64,000 nt of DNA, taken from Actinoplanes sp040639655 (GTDB lineage: Bacteria > Actinomycetota > Actinomycetes > Mycobacteriales > Micromonosporaceae). The stretch's first letter is position 1. Each line of letters starts with the position of its first letter. The position numbers were made by a program, and so were the translations under genes. The notes beneath the pieces were generated by a model. The model saw nothing but the letters and a program-made list of their open reading frames with translations. It had not been told where the DNA came from and did not search any database. The stretch is taken from positions 434,001-498,000 of the forward strand of contig NZ_JBFAAI010000003.1 of NCBI RefSeq assembly GCF_040639655.1. The letters are read 5' to 3'. Positions 34,574-43,722 of this stretch are shown here, piece by piece.

Positions 34574-35614
34574 GTGCCGGCCATTAGCAGCGGTGAACGA
34601 CAGCAGCTCCTTCGCCACCTCCTGGATGCCGACGAGGTAGCTGCGCTCCGCTTCGCGGGCACCCTGCTCGACGCAGGCCAGGAGCCACAACGGGTCCTGG
34701 TCGACCTCATCGCTGCGGTTCAGGCAGAGATCGGCGAACTCTGGCAGCACCACCAGATCTCCGTGGCACAGGAACATGTGGCCGCCTACATCACCGACCG
34801 GCTGGTGACCACGGTTTCCGGGGCAGGCACCCCACCCGCGCGACACCACGGGTCGATCGTGGTGGCCTGCCCAACAGGGGAATGGCACGCACTGCCCGCA
34901 CGGCTGGTCGCAGAGGTGCTGCAGTTACACGGCTGGCGCATCGAGTTCCTCGGCGCCAACGTGCCGCCGAGCGAACTGAGCCACTACCTGGGCCTGCGCA
35001 AACCTGACGCATTGCTGCTCAGCGTGACCCTGCCCGGAAACCTGCCCCAGGCTCACCGGTGCCTGCAGGCGGCCCGCAAAGCGGGCGTGCCCAGCCTTAT
35101 CGGTGGCCGCGGCATCGGCGCGAACGGCCGGTACGCAAGTCAGATGGCCGCCGATGCCTGGGCAGCCGATGCACTGTCCGCCGCAACGGTACTGAGCCAA
35201 TGGCCGCCGAGGCCATCCACGGCCCCGCGCACCACCAACCTCACCGAGGACGGCGAGTACGCCGTTCTCGACCAGGGCCGCTGGCAACTCATCGACAGCA
35301 TACTGGACAGCTTCCGGCTGGAGCTGACACTGCTGCGCCGGCACTGGGCCACGCGAATGGACGAGACGATCGCCGAGCTGAACTACCTCCTCGACTTCCT
35401 TGCCGCCGCGGTCTACCTCGACGACCACACCATCTTCACGGACTTCATCGACTGGCTCCGCCAACTACGCACTGCCCACCACTGGCCGCCGGAGCCAGTA
35501 CACGTCGCGCTCGCGACATTGTCCGAGCGGCTCCACCAGCAACCCCGCACGCGAGGCATCCTGGCGGCCGGCCAACAACGGCTGACGGCCACCCCCGCGC
35601 CCCACAACAGCTGA
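34574..35614 (+). CDS. Stand-alone cobalamin-binding light-sensor-like protein
   Basis: A 346-residue soluble protein from GTG 34574 behind GGCGAGGAAA. The N-terminal helical bundle contains W57 and E67-H68, exactly the W-x9-EH signature of CarH/LitR-type adenosylcobalamin photoreceptors. A Rossmann B12-binding domain follows: CPTGEWHALPARL with H105 in the E-x-H position of the lower cobalt ligand, then FLGANVPPSELSHYL and GGRGIGAN. The residue after W57 is Gln, not the His found in Thermus CarH, though H59 and H60 follow. There is no MerR DNA-binding domain. A C-terminal helical region of about 130 residues is unassigned, so it probably signals through protein partners. Its 5' side lies 131 bases from the IS3 element. 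Confidence 0.8.
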   Translation: MPAISSGERQQLLRHLLDADEVAALRFAGTLLDAGQEPQRVLVDLIAAVQAEIGELWQHHQISVAQEHVAAYITDRLVTTVSGAGTPPARHHGSIVVACPTGEWHALPARLVAEVLQLHGWRIEFLGANVPPSELSHYLGLRKPDALLLSVTLPGNLPQAHRCLQAARKAGVPSLIGGRGIGANGRYASQMAADAWAADALSAATVLSQWPPRPSTAPRTTNLTEDGEYAVLDQGRWQLIDSILDSFRLELTLLRRHWATRMDETIAELNYLLDFLAAAVYLDDHTIFTDFIDWLRQLRTAHHWPPEPVHVALATLSERLHQQPRTRGILAAGQQRLTATPAPHNS

Positions 35615-35662
35615 CCGCTGCAGAGGCCAGACGGCAAGATCAACCTGTGGCGGGTATTGGCC

Positions 35663-35850
35663 TCACCCCAAGTGCAGGAACACGGCCTCCAGCGAGCCGC
35701 CGGAACCGGTCAGCTCGCCGACCGAGCCTGCCGCGAGCAGCCGGCCCTGACCGACCACGACGATGTCGTCGGCGGTCGCCGCCATCTCACCGGTCAGGTG
35801 GCTGGAGAGCAAAACGGTGCGGCCCTCGGCGGCGAGCCGCCGGCGGGTGT
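35663..35850 (-). pseudogene. C-terminal remnant of an ABC transporter ATPase
   Basis: The minus strand reads RRLAAEGRTVLLSSHLTGEM, AATADDIVVVGQGRLLAAGS and GSLEAVFLHLG, the H-loop to C-terminus of an ABC exporter ATPase. The Walker and signature parts are absent. The upstream side is fused out of frame to the end of the TetR gene, so a deletion has joined the two. Confidence 0.8.
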
Positions 35851-36470
35851 GCGGCGTGGTTGCCGTTGTCAATGGATTCCCGGGCGCGGTCCGGGTCGTC
35901 GCCATAACCGATCAGTAGGCGCAGGGTCATGTCGTCGAGGACGAAACGTGCCTGCTCCGCCGGCAGGAACCCGGCGACCGTCATGGTCACCATGCCGTGT
36001 CGCATGCTCCACATCTGAGCCGCCCAGACCGGGATCGACGAGTCCTGTGCCGCGGGGAACCGGCCTGCATCCACGCATCGGCCGATGAGGTCGACGATCC
36101 GCTGGTAGGTGCCGACGCCGAGATCATCGTCCTCCGGTGGCCGGTCGAGGAACATCGCCCGGTACAGGTGAGGGCTGGCCACGCCGCTGGCGAAGAAGAC
36201 CGTGCCGGCCGCGACGAGGTCAGCGACCGGGTCGCCTGAGGGCGGCACCACGTCGAGCCGGCTGTCGAGGTGGGCGAAGGCCTCTTCGCGGACCGCCCGG
36301 CGAAGGTCGGCCATGGTCGGGAACCGGGAGTAGACCGCCATGGTCGAGGAACCGACCTCGGCGGCCAGGCGGCGGCTGGTCAGCGCGGCCGGACCCTCTT
36401 CGGCCAGGAGGCGGGCGGCCACTTCGACCAGCCTCGTCCGCAAATGCGGATCAGCGTTTCTCGGACTCAC
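35787..36470 (-). CDS. TetR-family regulator with an aberrant C-terminus
   Basis: A 227-residue reading frame from GTG 36470. The N-terminal TetR helix-turn-helix is clear (RTRLVEVAARLLAEEGPAAL, SRRLAAEVGSSTMAVYSRFP) and the ligand-binding domain is of the TetR_C type with MWSMRHGMVTMTVAGFL. After GYGDDPDRARESID the frame runs across the junction with the broken ABC gene and adds about 30 unrelated residues, so the natural end is probably lost. There is no ribosome site before the GTG; translation could be leaderless. It is divergent from the ABC exporter, which it probably represses. Confidence 0.8.
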   Translation of the reverse strand: MSPRNADPHLRTRLVEVAARLLAEEGPAALTSRRLAAEVGSSTMAVYSRFPTMADLRRAVREEAFAHLDSRLDVVPPSGDPVADLVAAGTVFFASGVASPHLYRAMFLDRPPEDDDLGVGTYQRIVDLIGRCVDAGRFPAAQDSSIPVWAAQMWSMRHGMVTMTVAGFLPAEQARFVLDDMTLRLLIGYGDDPDRARESIDNGNHAAHPPAARRRGPHRFALQPPDR

Positions 36471-36489
36471 AGGATTAGCGTACCATCGA

Positions 36490-36528
36490 TATATAACGAC
36501 GATACATAACAACGGTACACAACGAGAG
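36490..36528. promoter_or_regulatory. Three 13-bp direct repeats in the TetR/ABC divergent promoter
   Basis: Three head-to-tail units, TATATAACGACGA, TACATAACAACGG and TACACAACGAGAG, fill the 65-base gap between the divergent TetR and ABC starts. The outer bases GTACCATCG and CAACGGTAC also form an imperfect inverted repeat. This is the obvious candidate operator for the neighbouring TetR protein; a promoter -10 may lie within TATATAA. Confidence 0.6.
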
Positions 36529-36535
36529 GGTGACC

Positions 36536-37480
36536 ATGGCCAGCGATGCGACGAGTAGGCGCCCACCCGGCGACCACACGATCGAGGTTCGTGACCTCCG
36601 AATGCGGTACGGCAGGACCGACGTGCTCACCGGGGTCACCTTCAGCGCCCGGCCGGGTGAGGTCGTGGCGCTACTGGGCCCGAACGGCGCCGGCAAGACG
36701 AGCACCATCGAAATCCTCGAGGGTTTCCGGATGCGATCCTCCGGACAGGTGAAGGTGCTCGGTGCGGACCCCGCGCGAGCGGGCGAGCAGTGGCGTGCCC
36801 GGGTCGGGGTGGTGCTGCAGTCCTGGCGCGACCACAGCAGGTGGCGGGTACGCGAGCTGCTCGACCATCTGGCCCTCTACTACCGGGCGCACCTCACCGG
36901 GCCGCGCCGGCCGTGGGACGTCAACGAGCTGATCACCTCCGTCGGCTTGACCGACCGCGCCGACGAGCGGGTCGCCCGGCTCTCCGGTGGTCAGCGGCGG
37001 CGGCTCGACGTCGCGATCGGCATCGTCGGCCGTCCCGAGCTGCTGTTCCTCGACGAGCCGACGGTAAGGTTCGATCCCGAAGCGCGACACGAGTTCCACG
37101 ATCTGGTGCACGAGCTCGCCGGAGACGACACCACGATTTTGCTGACCACGCACGACCTGGACGAGGCCGAGAAGCTCGCGGACCGGATCCTGATCCTGGC
37201 CGGTGGCACGATCATCGCGGACGGCACCGCTGACGAGCTGTCCCGGCGGATCTCCACCCGGGCCGAGGTTCGCTGGACCGTCGGCGGGACGCGTCACGTG
37301 CATTCGCCGGCAGATGCGACGACGTTCGTCCGCGACCTGTTCCGCCGGCATGACGATGCCGTCACCGATCTCGAGGTGCGCCGGGTCAGCCTGGAGGATA
37401 CGTACATGTCGATGGTCAGGAAGTTCGAAGGCGGCCGTCGCGACGCGGCGGTCCGCGAGTTCGAGGGGGGCGCCCGGTGA
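36536..37480 (+). CDS. ABC exporter ATPase
   Basis: A 314-residue ATPase. Walker A GPNGAGKTST, signature LSGGQRRRLDVA, Walker B LLFLDEPTVRFDPEA and H-loop TTHDLDEAE are intact. The usual T-G-L-D after Walker B reads V-R-F-D. ATG 36536 is preferred to GTG 36530 because GAGAGGG lies five bases before it. It overlaps the permease gene (GTGA), and the pair should act as a drug or lipid exporter under TetR control. Confidence 0.9.
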   Translation: MASDATSRRPPGDHTIEVRDLRMRYGRTDVLTGVTFSARPGEVVALLGPNGAGKTSTIEILEGFRMRSSGQVKVLGADPARAGEQWRARVGVVLQSWRDHSRWRVRELLDHLALYYRAHLTGPRRPWDVNELITSVGLTDRADERVARLSGGQRRRLDVAIGIVGRPELLFLDEPTVRFDPEARHEFHDLVHELAGDDTTILLTTHDLDEAEKLADRILILAGGTIIADGTADELSRRISTRAEVRWTVGGTRHVHSPADATTFVRDLFRRHDDAVTDLEVRRVSLEDTYMSMVRKFEGGRRDAAVREFEGGAR

Positions 37481-38328
37481 GCACCACGATCAACGCGATC
37501 CGGGCGGGGCTGCTCCGGGGCCGCATCGAGTTCCGTCAGATGGTTACCACGCCACAGGACCTGTGGAACAACGTGTTCCCCAGCCTGATCTACCTGGTGG
37601 TCATGTTCTTCACCCGCGGGACGACGGTTCCGGGCACGGACTTCTCGCTCGGCGCCCGGACCCTGCCCAGCCTGCTCGGCATGGTGGTGGTGTTCAGCGG
37701 CGTCACCACGATGATGATGGCGCTCTCCGTCGAGCGCGAGGACGGCACTCTGCTGCGGGCCAAGGCCGTTCCCGGCGGCATGGTCGGCTACCTGGTCGGC
37801 AAGATGGTGCTGGTGGCCACGATGACGCTGGCCAACGTCGCCATCATCCTGCTACCGAGTCTGCTGTTTCTCGACGGGCTCTCGGTCGGCAGCCTCACCG
37901 CATGGGCGACGCTGCTCGGGATCCTGGTGCTCGGCATGATCGCGACTCTGCCGGCGGGTGCGCTCCTGGGTGCGATGCTGAACAATCCACGCAATTCCGG
38001 TGTGGTCATGCTGCCGCTGCTGGGCCTGGTGGCGATCTCCGGGATCTTCTATCCGGCCACCGGATTCCCCGACTGGCTCCAGACCGTGGCGTACGCCTTC
38101 CCGATCTACTGGCTGGGCCTCGGGATGAGATCGGCCCTGCTGCCGCACGAGATGGCCGCCGTGGAGAGCGCTGGATCCTGGCAACATCTGGAGACGGTCG
38201 GAGTGCTCGGCGCCTGGGCGGTGACCGGACTGATCGTGGCGCCGATCGTGCTGCGCAGGATGGCCCGGCGCGAGTCCGGTTCCACCGTCACAGCGCGGCG
38301 GGAGCGGGCACTTCGACACCCCGCGTAG
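37477..38328 (+). CDS. ABC-2 type permease
   Basis: A 283-residue permease with six hydrophobic segments. VEREDGTLLRAKAVPGGM is the conserved cytoplasmic ABC-2 segment, followed by VGYLVGKMVLVATMTLANVA and LGLVAISGIFYPATGFPDWL. The GTG start lies within the ATPase stop, so the two subunits are coupled. The likely assembly is a two-plus-two exporter with the preceding ATPase. Confidence 0.88.
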   Translation: MSTTINAIRAGLLRGRIEFRQMVTTPQDLWNNVFPSLIYLVVMFFTRGTTVPGTDFSLGARTLPSLLGMVVVFSGVTTMMMALSVEREDGTLLRAKAVPGGMVGYLVGKMVLVATMTLANVAIILLPSLLFLDGLSVGSLTAWATLLGILVLGMIATLPAGALLGAMLNNPRNSGVVMLPLLGLVAISGIFYPATGFPDWLQTVAYAFPIYWLGLGMRSALLPHEMAAVESAGSWQHLETVGVLGAWAVTGLIVAPIVLRRMARRESGSTVTARRERALRHPA

Positions 38329-39034
38329 AACAGCTCCGCAGGGCGGCGTATGCCCCGACTCGCTGAACCTACTCCAGAAAGCGTCTTGCTCAGCTGGCTG
38401 GCGACTGAGGGCGGCCGAGGCCTCCCGGGCCGCCGATCCGGGGCGCATCTGCGCGGGGTCGGCACGGCGATCGGCGATTGGGAAACCGACTCGCCCACGA
38501 AGGCCTGGATGAGGTTGGCGACAAGTATTCCGCGCCTTCGCTGCAAATCCGGTACCCATCGCATCGCGATGATGGGTATTACTTTGTCGGCATGACTTCG
38601 AAGTCGGCCACGCACTCACATCGGCTAGATCCGGATGTTGGGCGCCGGTGACAATGCGTCACAGCGGTCAGTGATGCTGGCTCACGTACGTACGAGGTAG
38701 AGCAACACCAGCCGTAGCGCCGACTCCTCCAGGACCGGGCCTGCCGCCCGCCCTGCTGCCGGTCTCGGCCGGCGCCCACCGGCCCGTTCCACCGTCATGG
38801 AAGTGGAACGGATCAAATCGAGCGCTGGCTGGCGAATTTGCCAGTGGTGCGGGCTGTCCGAGGCGACTGCGGTGCCGGGGACCACGCCGGTCGATGGTGC
38901 GGCGTTGACGTTGCCAGTCGGCTTCTGCTGGTGGCCGTGTGGTGATGGGGTGCCGGCCACGAGCGGTCGACTGGGGTGTGTCGCGGTCCTCGGGTGCGGT
39001 GGATTCGGACAGCCCGCACCGGTTCGGGGTGGGG
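38329..39034. other. Gene-free interval with one strong palindrome
   Basis: About 700 bases without a recognisable gene; short open frames have no family features. It contains an inverted repeat at 38553-38578 with 8-bp arms, TACCCATC and GATGGGTA, around a centre that includes the self-complementary ATCGCGAT. This could be a bidirectional terminator between the ABC operon and the convergent chemoreceptor, or an operator. The rest shows nothing I can name. Confidence 0.45.
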
Positions 39035-40681
39035 TCAGTAGCGGAACTGTCCCACGAGGGTTTGCAGCTGGCCGGCCATCTGGGCGAGTTCGCGGCTGGC
39101 GGCCTGGGATTGGGTGATGCCGGCGGCGGCGGTCTGTGAGGCTTCGGCGACGGTGGTGATGCTGCCGGTGATCTGGCTGGTGCCGGTGGCGGCTTCGCTG
39201 ACGCTGCGGGTCATCTCGGCGGTGGTCGCGGACTGTTCCTCGACGGCGGCGGCGATGGTGGCCTGATATTCGTTGATCTTCTCGATGACGTCGCTGATCG
39301 CGGTGATGGATCCGGTCGCGGCGTGCGCGTCGTCCTGGATGGCGGTAATGCGCGCAGCGATGTCCTCGGTGGCTTTCGCGGTGGCTTGGGCGAGGTCCTT
39401 GACCTCGGCGGCGACGACGGCGAAGCCCTTGCCGGCGTCGCCGGCGCGGGCGGCTTCGATGGTGGCGTTGAGGGCGAGCAGGTTGGTCTGCTGCGCGATG
39501 ACGGTGATCAGGTTCAGCACGTTCCCAATCTCGGCCGATGAGGTGCTCAGCTTGCCGACGGTGTCGGTCGCGGCCCGGGCGTCGGCGACGGCCTGGGAGG
39601 CGACTGCGGCGGCTTCGGTGGCGCTGCGGGAGATCTCGCTGATGGAGGCCGACATCTCTTCGGCGCCGGCCACCACGGTGTGCACGTTGCCGGAGACCTG
39701 TTCCACCGACGTGGCAACCACCGCGGTCTGCGCGCTGGTTTGTTCCGCCATCGCGGCGATCTGCTCACTGGTCGCCGACAGCTCTTCGGAGGACGCGGCG
39801 ACGTTCTGCGCGGTCTGCGCGACCGCGGTGATGGTCTCCCGGGTGCGGGCGTTGGCCGCGTCCAGGGCGACGGCCATGTGACCGATCTCGTCGGCGGTGT
39901 GGATTCCGGTCTGCTGGGTGAGGTCCCCACCGACCACGGCGGTCAGGACCGCGTCGACACGGCGCAGCGGCCTGACGATCAGGCGGGTGACCCACCACGC
40001 CAGCGCCAAGGCCAGCAGCACACCGGTGCCCAGGACGGTGAACAGCAGGGTGCGGCCCTGCTCGTAGATGTGGTGGGCGGCGTCGGCGTTCGCGGCTCCT
40101 TGCGCTTGTTCGGCCTTGGTGGCGGTCTCCAGTTCGGCCATGGCCTTGTCCGCCAGCGGCGCGGCCTGCTCGGTGTTGATCTGTACGAACTCGTCGAACC
40201 GGTGGGCCAGAGCGGCGGGGACCTGTTCGGTGTCGCGCACCGAACGGAACTGCTGCCACACGTCGGTGAACCGTTGCACAGCCTGCGGATTCGAGGCGGT
40301 GGAGGTGTAGGCGGCGAGGCTGGCCTCCAGGGCGGCGTCCGCGGCGCGCATCCGCTCCTGCGCGGCGTTCATGCCGGCTTTGTCGGCGCTGAGGGCGAGG
40401 TCGCGCAGCGCCACCCGCCCGGTGGTGGCCTGCACCCGGGCCTCGGCCAGGTGCCCGGAGGGGATCAGGTTGTTCTGCACGATGTTCTTGCTCGCCGCGT
40501 CCACGTCGGCCAGAGCATTGACGGCGACTGCGCCCGCACCTATCCCCGACAGTGCCACCGCGGTGACCGCGGTGAAGACTTTTGTGCCGACCTTACGGTC
40601 GGCGAACCAGCCCACCACGCCGCCGGAGGCCGTAGCACCCACCGTGACAGCAGAAGAAGCAGGAGAATCGGAGGAAGCCAT
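39035..40681 (-). CDS. Methyl-accepting chemotaxis protein
   Basis: A 548-residue chemoreceptor from ATG 40681 behind GGAAGGT. It has a first transmembrane helix near 35-55 (VFTAVTAVALSGIGAGAVAV), a four-helix-bundle (MCP-type) sensor domain, a second helix near 215 (LLFTVLGTGVLLALALAWWV), a HAMP domain (RPLRRVDAVLTAVVGGDLTQ), and a long signalling coiled coil with the hairpin tip VIAQQTNLLALNATIEAARA. It is probably a periplasm-facing sensor feeding CheA/CheW. No che or flagellar genes are in view, so it is an orphan receptor inside the mobile region. Confidence 0.93.
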   Translation of the reverse strand: MASSDSPASSAVTVGATASGGVVGWFADRKVGTKVFTAVTAVALSGIGAGAVAVNALADVDAASKNIVQNNLIPSGHLAEARVQATTGRVALRDLALSADKAGMNAAQERMRAADAALEASLAAYTSTASNPQAVQRFTDVWQQFRSVRDTEQVPAALAHRFDEFVQINTEQAAPLADKAMAELETATKAEQAQGAANADAAHHIYEQGRTLLFTVLGTGVLLALALAWWVTRLIVRPLRRVDAVLTAVVGGDLTQQTGIHTADEIGHMAVALDAANARTRETITAVAQTAQNVAASSEELSATSEQIAAMAEQTSAQTAVVATSVEQVSGNVHTVVAGAEEMSASISEISRSATEAAAVASQAVADARAATDTVGKLSTSSAEIGNVLNLITVIAQQTNLLALNATIEAARAGDAGKGFAVVAAEVKDLAQATAKATEDIAARITAIQDDAHAATGSITAISDVIEKINEYQATIAAAVEEQSATTAEMTRSVSEAATGTSQITGSITTVAEASQTAAAGITQSQAASRELAQMAGQLQTLVGQFRY

Positions 40682-40873
40682 CGACGTACCTTCCAGATCA
40701 GGGATCAGGGGGTCACATCGCCTCCGCGTCGGGGTCGGGCACCCCTGCCGAACACCAGACGAGAAACGACGTAGCCGTCCTTCGGCTAAAAAGACCGTCT
40801 CGCCACCCAAATGCACCAAGGAGTGACCCGCATCACCACCCTGACAGCCCTGACGCCGCCTGCTCTTCTTTTA

Positions 40874-40919
40874 GAACGCGGCGTTCCGCTCGTTCCACTT
40901 CCCCAAACTGGAACGTTCC
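40874..40919. promoter_or_regulatory. Two GAAC/GTTC palindromes between IS256 and the chemoreceptor
   Basis: GAACGCGGCGTTC (40874-40886) and GGAACGTTCC (40910-40919) lie just outside the IS256 left end and upstream of the chemoreceptor. They could be regulator sites. Spacing does not fit the actinobacterial SOS box (GAAC-N4-GTTC). Confidence 0.35.
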
Positions 40920-40951
40920 GGTTTCAAGGAAGGTGGAAGGGTCCGTACCAA

Positions 40952-42330
40952 GATCGGTGTTTCCGGCTCTTCGGTTAGTAGGTCTCGGCGGCCGGCCAGC
41001 GGTCACCGAAGGTGATGGCGAAGGCGTTCAGCACCGGCTTCCAGCTCATCGTCCATCGCGCCCGGCCAGTCCCTGTCGGGTCCAGGCTGCGGGTCACAAG
41101 GTACAGGCACTTCAGCGCGGCCTGCTCGCTCGGGAAATGGCCCCGGGCTCGCACTGCCCGCCGATAGCGGGCGTTCAACGACTCGATCGCGTTCGTGGAA
41201 CAGATCACCTTCCGGATCTCGACGTCATAGTCGAGGAACGGGATGAACTCGTTCCAGGCGTTACGCCACAGCCGGATCATCGCCCGGTATTGCGTACCCC
41301 ATTTCTCTTCCAGGTCATCCAAGGCGGCCGCCGCCGCGTCCGCGTTGACAGCGGTGTAAATCGTCTTGATATCCCGCTTGATCGCGTCCGAATCGGCTCG
41401 CGAGGTCAACCGGAACGTATTCCTGATCAGATGAATGATGCAGGTTTGTACGATGGCCTGCGGCCACGCGGCTTCGATGCTGTCCGGTAATCCTTTCAGC
41501 CCGTCGCAGACGACGAAGAACACATCGGCCACGCCGCGGTTCTTCAGATCGACCAGGACACTCAGCCAGAACTCGGCGCCCTCACCGCCGGTGCCGGCCC
41601 ACAGCCCCAGGACGTCCTTGCGGCCGTCCACGGTGACGCCGATGGCCGCGTAGACGGGCCGGTTCGCGACCTGCCCGTCCCTGACCTTGATCACGATGGC
41701 GTCGATGAACACGGCGGCGTACACGCGGTCCAGTGGCCGTGACGACCATTCCGTCATCTCCGCCACGACTTTGTCAGTGATCCGCGAGACGGTCTCTTTC
41801 GACACCGACGCCCCATAGATCTCGGCAAAATGTGCGGAGATCTCCCCGGTCGTCATTCCCTTGGCATACAACGACAACACAATCTCGTCGACCTCGGTCA
41901 ACCGCCGCTGCCGCTTCTTGACGATCTGCGGCTCGAACGTTGCTTCCCGATCCCGGGGAACCTCGATCTGCACTTCCCCGGCCACATCCGAGATCACCGT
42001 CTTACCCCGGCTCCCATTGCGCACATTCGTCGACTCACGGCCCGGGTCGGCCTGATTCTTCTCATGACCGAGGTGCTCGGTCATCTCCTCGTTCAACGCG
42101 GTCTCGAGCACGTTCTTGGTGAACAACTTCAGCAACCCGTTCGGACCCGTCAGTTCCAGCCCGCGGGCCTTCGCCTCGGCCACCATCGCCGCCGCAGCGG
42201 CCTGCTCCGGCGACAGCTGCCGCCCGTCACCCTCGATCTTCTTCCCTGGACTCACAACCTTCGATGTCATCACTCACAGTGCCCATCCCGCCAGACCTCA
42301 GCCCGGCGTGTCGGGCCGGAAACACCGCTC
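40952..42330 (-). mobile_element. IS256-family insertion sequence, apparently intact
   Basis: An element of about 1379 bp containing a single Mutator-type transposase. The ends share an inverted repeat, left GATCGGTGTTTCCGGCTC and right (complement) GAGCGGTGTTTCCGGCCC. I could not find a matching 8-bp target duplication (cgtaccaa versus ctgtcagt), so exact boundaries are approximate or the flanks have recombined. The right end sits immediately before the truncated integrase. Confidence 0.8.
40975..42273 (-). CDS. IS256-family (Mutator) transposase
   Basis: A 432-residue transposase at full length. The DDE residues are in YAAVFIDAIVIKVRDG, FFVVCDGLKGLPDSIE and STNAIESLNARYRRAVR; the C-terminal CxxH-type signature is TCIIHLIRNTF. 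The N-terminal half has TEHLGHEKNQ and NGSRGKTVISDVAGEV, typical of IS256. Two start Mets are adjacent (42273 and 42270). It should be functional. Confidence 0.94.
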   Translation of the reverse strand: MMTSKVVSPGKKIEGDGRQLSPEQAAAAAMVAEAKARGLELTGPNGLLKLFTKNVLETALNEEMTEHLGHEKNQADPGRESTNVRNGSRGKTVISDVAGEVQIEVPRDREATFEPQIVKKRQRRLTEVDEIVLSLYAKGMTTGEISAHFAEIYGASVSKETVSRITDKVVAEMTEWSSRPLDRVYAAVFIDAIVIKVRDGQVANRPVYAAIGVTVDGRKDVLGLWAGTGGEGAEFWLSVLVDLKNRGVADVFFVVCDGLKGLPDSIEAAWPQAIVQTCIIHLIRNTFRLTSRADSDAIKRDIKTIYTAVNADAAAAALDDLEEKWGTQYRAMIRLWRNAWNEFIPFLDYDVEIRKVICSTNAIESLNARYRRAVRARGHFPSEQAALKCLYLVTRSLDPTGTGRARWTMSWKPVLNAFAITFGDRWPAAETY

Positions 42331-42425
42331 CTGTCAGTGTCACGCTTCGATGCGTCCCGGCGGGTTCGCTCCACCTGCTCGATGCCTTCGTGGCTTATGT
42401 GCATGCTGCGGCCCGCCGGACCTGA

Positions 42426-43415
42426 AGGACCGGCCGGTATGGCTTAAGAGGAGCCACCCGCGTCACCACGCTAAGCGAGAAGTGGGTCGAAGAGATCACC
42501 GACGAGGAACGGATCGCCCCACAAACCATCGACCGGTACCGAGGCACGCTGCGCACCGCCATCCTGCCGGCCCTCGGTGAACTCCGGATCCGAGAAGTGA
42601 CGGTAGGGCGGCTCGACAGGTTCCTCCGGGAGATAGCCAAAAACCACCCGTCCAAGGCCAAGGGGGCGAAGGTTGCCCTCAGCCAGATGTTCGCGCTCGC
42701 GGTCCGTCACGGCGCGATGCCTACCAACCCCGTCCGTGACACCGGACGGCTCCGCAAGCCTCGCCGCGAAGTGACCGCTCTTGGAACCGAACAGCTCGAG
42801 GCCGTCCGAACGGCGATTCGGGAATGGCAACAGCCCGTCCCTGGCAAACCCGGACCTCGGCACACCGGCGATCTTGCCGACATCGTCGATCTCATGCTCG
42901 CGACCGGTGCCCGCATCGGCGGGATCCTCGCCATTCGGTGGTCAGACCTCAACCTGGGTGCAGACCGTCCCGTTCTAACCATCAGCGGCACACTGGTGTA
43001 CGTCAAAGGCAAGGGCGTCTTCCGCCAGGACTGGAACAAGAGCGAGGCCGGCTATCGCACGATCGTCCTGCCTGGATTCGCGGTGGGGATGCTCCTGGCC
43101 CGCAAGCTCACCGCAGCGGAGAACGACCACGACGCCGTCTTCGCCTCCAGGAACGGCACCTGGCTACAGCTTAACAACGTCCGTCGTCAGTGGCGCCAGG
43201 CCCGAGCGGACACCGACCTCACTTGGGTGGTCCCCCACACCTTCCGCAAAACCGTCGCGACGCTCATCGACGAGGAGGCCAACACCAAGAGCGCAGCAGC
43301 CCAACTGGGTCATGGCAGCGAAGAGGTCACCACCACCTACTACATTGCCAAGCCCGCGATCGCCCCGGACAACTCCGCGATCCTCGAACGGCTGGGCAGA
43401 CAGAACGACCGCTGA
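42426..43415 (+). pseudogene. Tyrosine integrase of an actinobacterial integrative element, 5' truncated
   Basis: The frame starting after a stop at 42423 carries an N-terminal core-binding domain (TLSEKWVEEITDEERIAPQT onward) and a complete catalytic domain: Arg in LMLATGARIGGILAIRW, His-Arg in VPHTFRKTVATLIDEE, His in AQLGHGSEEVTT and Tyr in TYYIAKPA. The region before residue TLSEK, including a normal start and the arm-binding part, is missing, and the IS256 right end lies 95 bases upstream; the first possible start codon is GTG 42597 inside the core-binding domain. It probably integrated an AICE-type element into the adjacent tRNA-Pro. Confidence 0.82.
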
Positions 43416-43554
43416 AGGTTCGGTCCAGAATCGCGACCGGCGGGCCGAATGATCGGCGGCCGACAACCCCTGATCGATGCTGACGATCCTGCCCGCCGAT
43501 GCGGGTAAATCAGGGGTTTTCGGGGGACGGTTCAAAACTCAATAGGCAAAAACG

Positions 43555-43590
43555 AAAGCCCTGACCAGCATTCGTGCTGGTCAGGGCTTT
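43555..43590. terminator. Strong bidirectional terminator with TTCG loop
   Basis: A perfect 16-bp inverted repeat, arms AAAGCCCTGACCAGCA and TGCTGGTCAGGGCTTT, with a TTCG tetraloop and T-runs on both outer sides. It lies directly after the minus-strand tRNA-Pro and after the plus-strand integrase, so it can end transcription from both. Confidence 0.92.
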
Positions 43591-43596
43591 AAAATG

Positions 43597-43670
<74 letters not shown>

Positions 43671-43722
43671 ATCCCGCCCGGCGCCTGAAGCACCGCGCGA
43701 CATCTCCTACAGACTAGCAACC

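Noticed and set aside
40874..40919. LexA/SOS boxes upstream of the chemoreceptor
   Set aside because: The GAAC and GTTC halves are spaced by five and zero bases, not the four needed.
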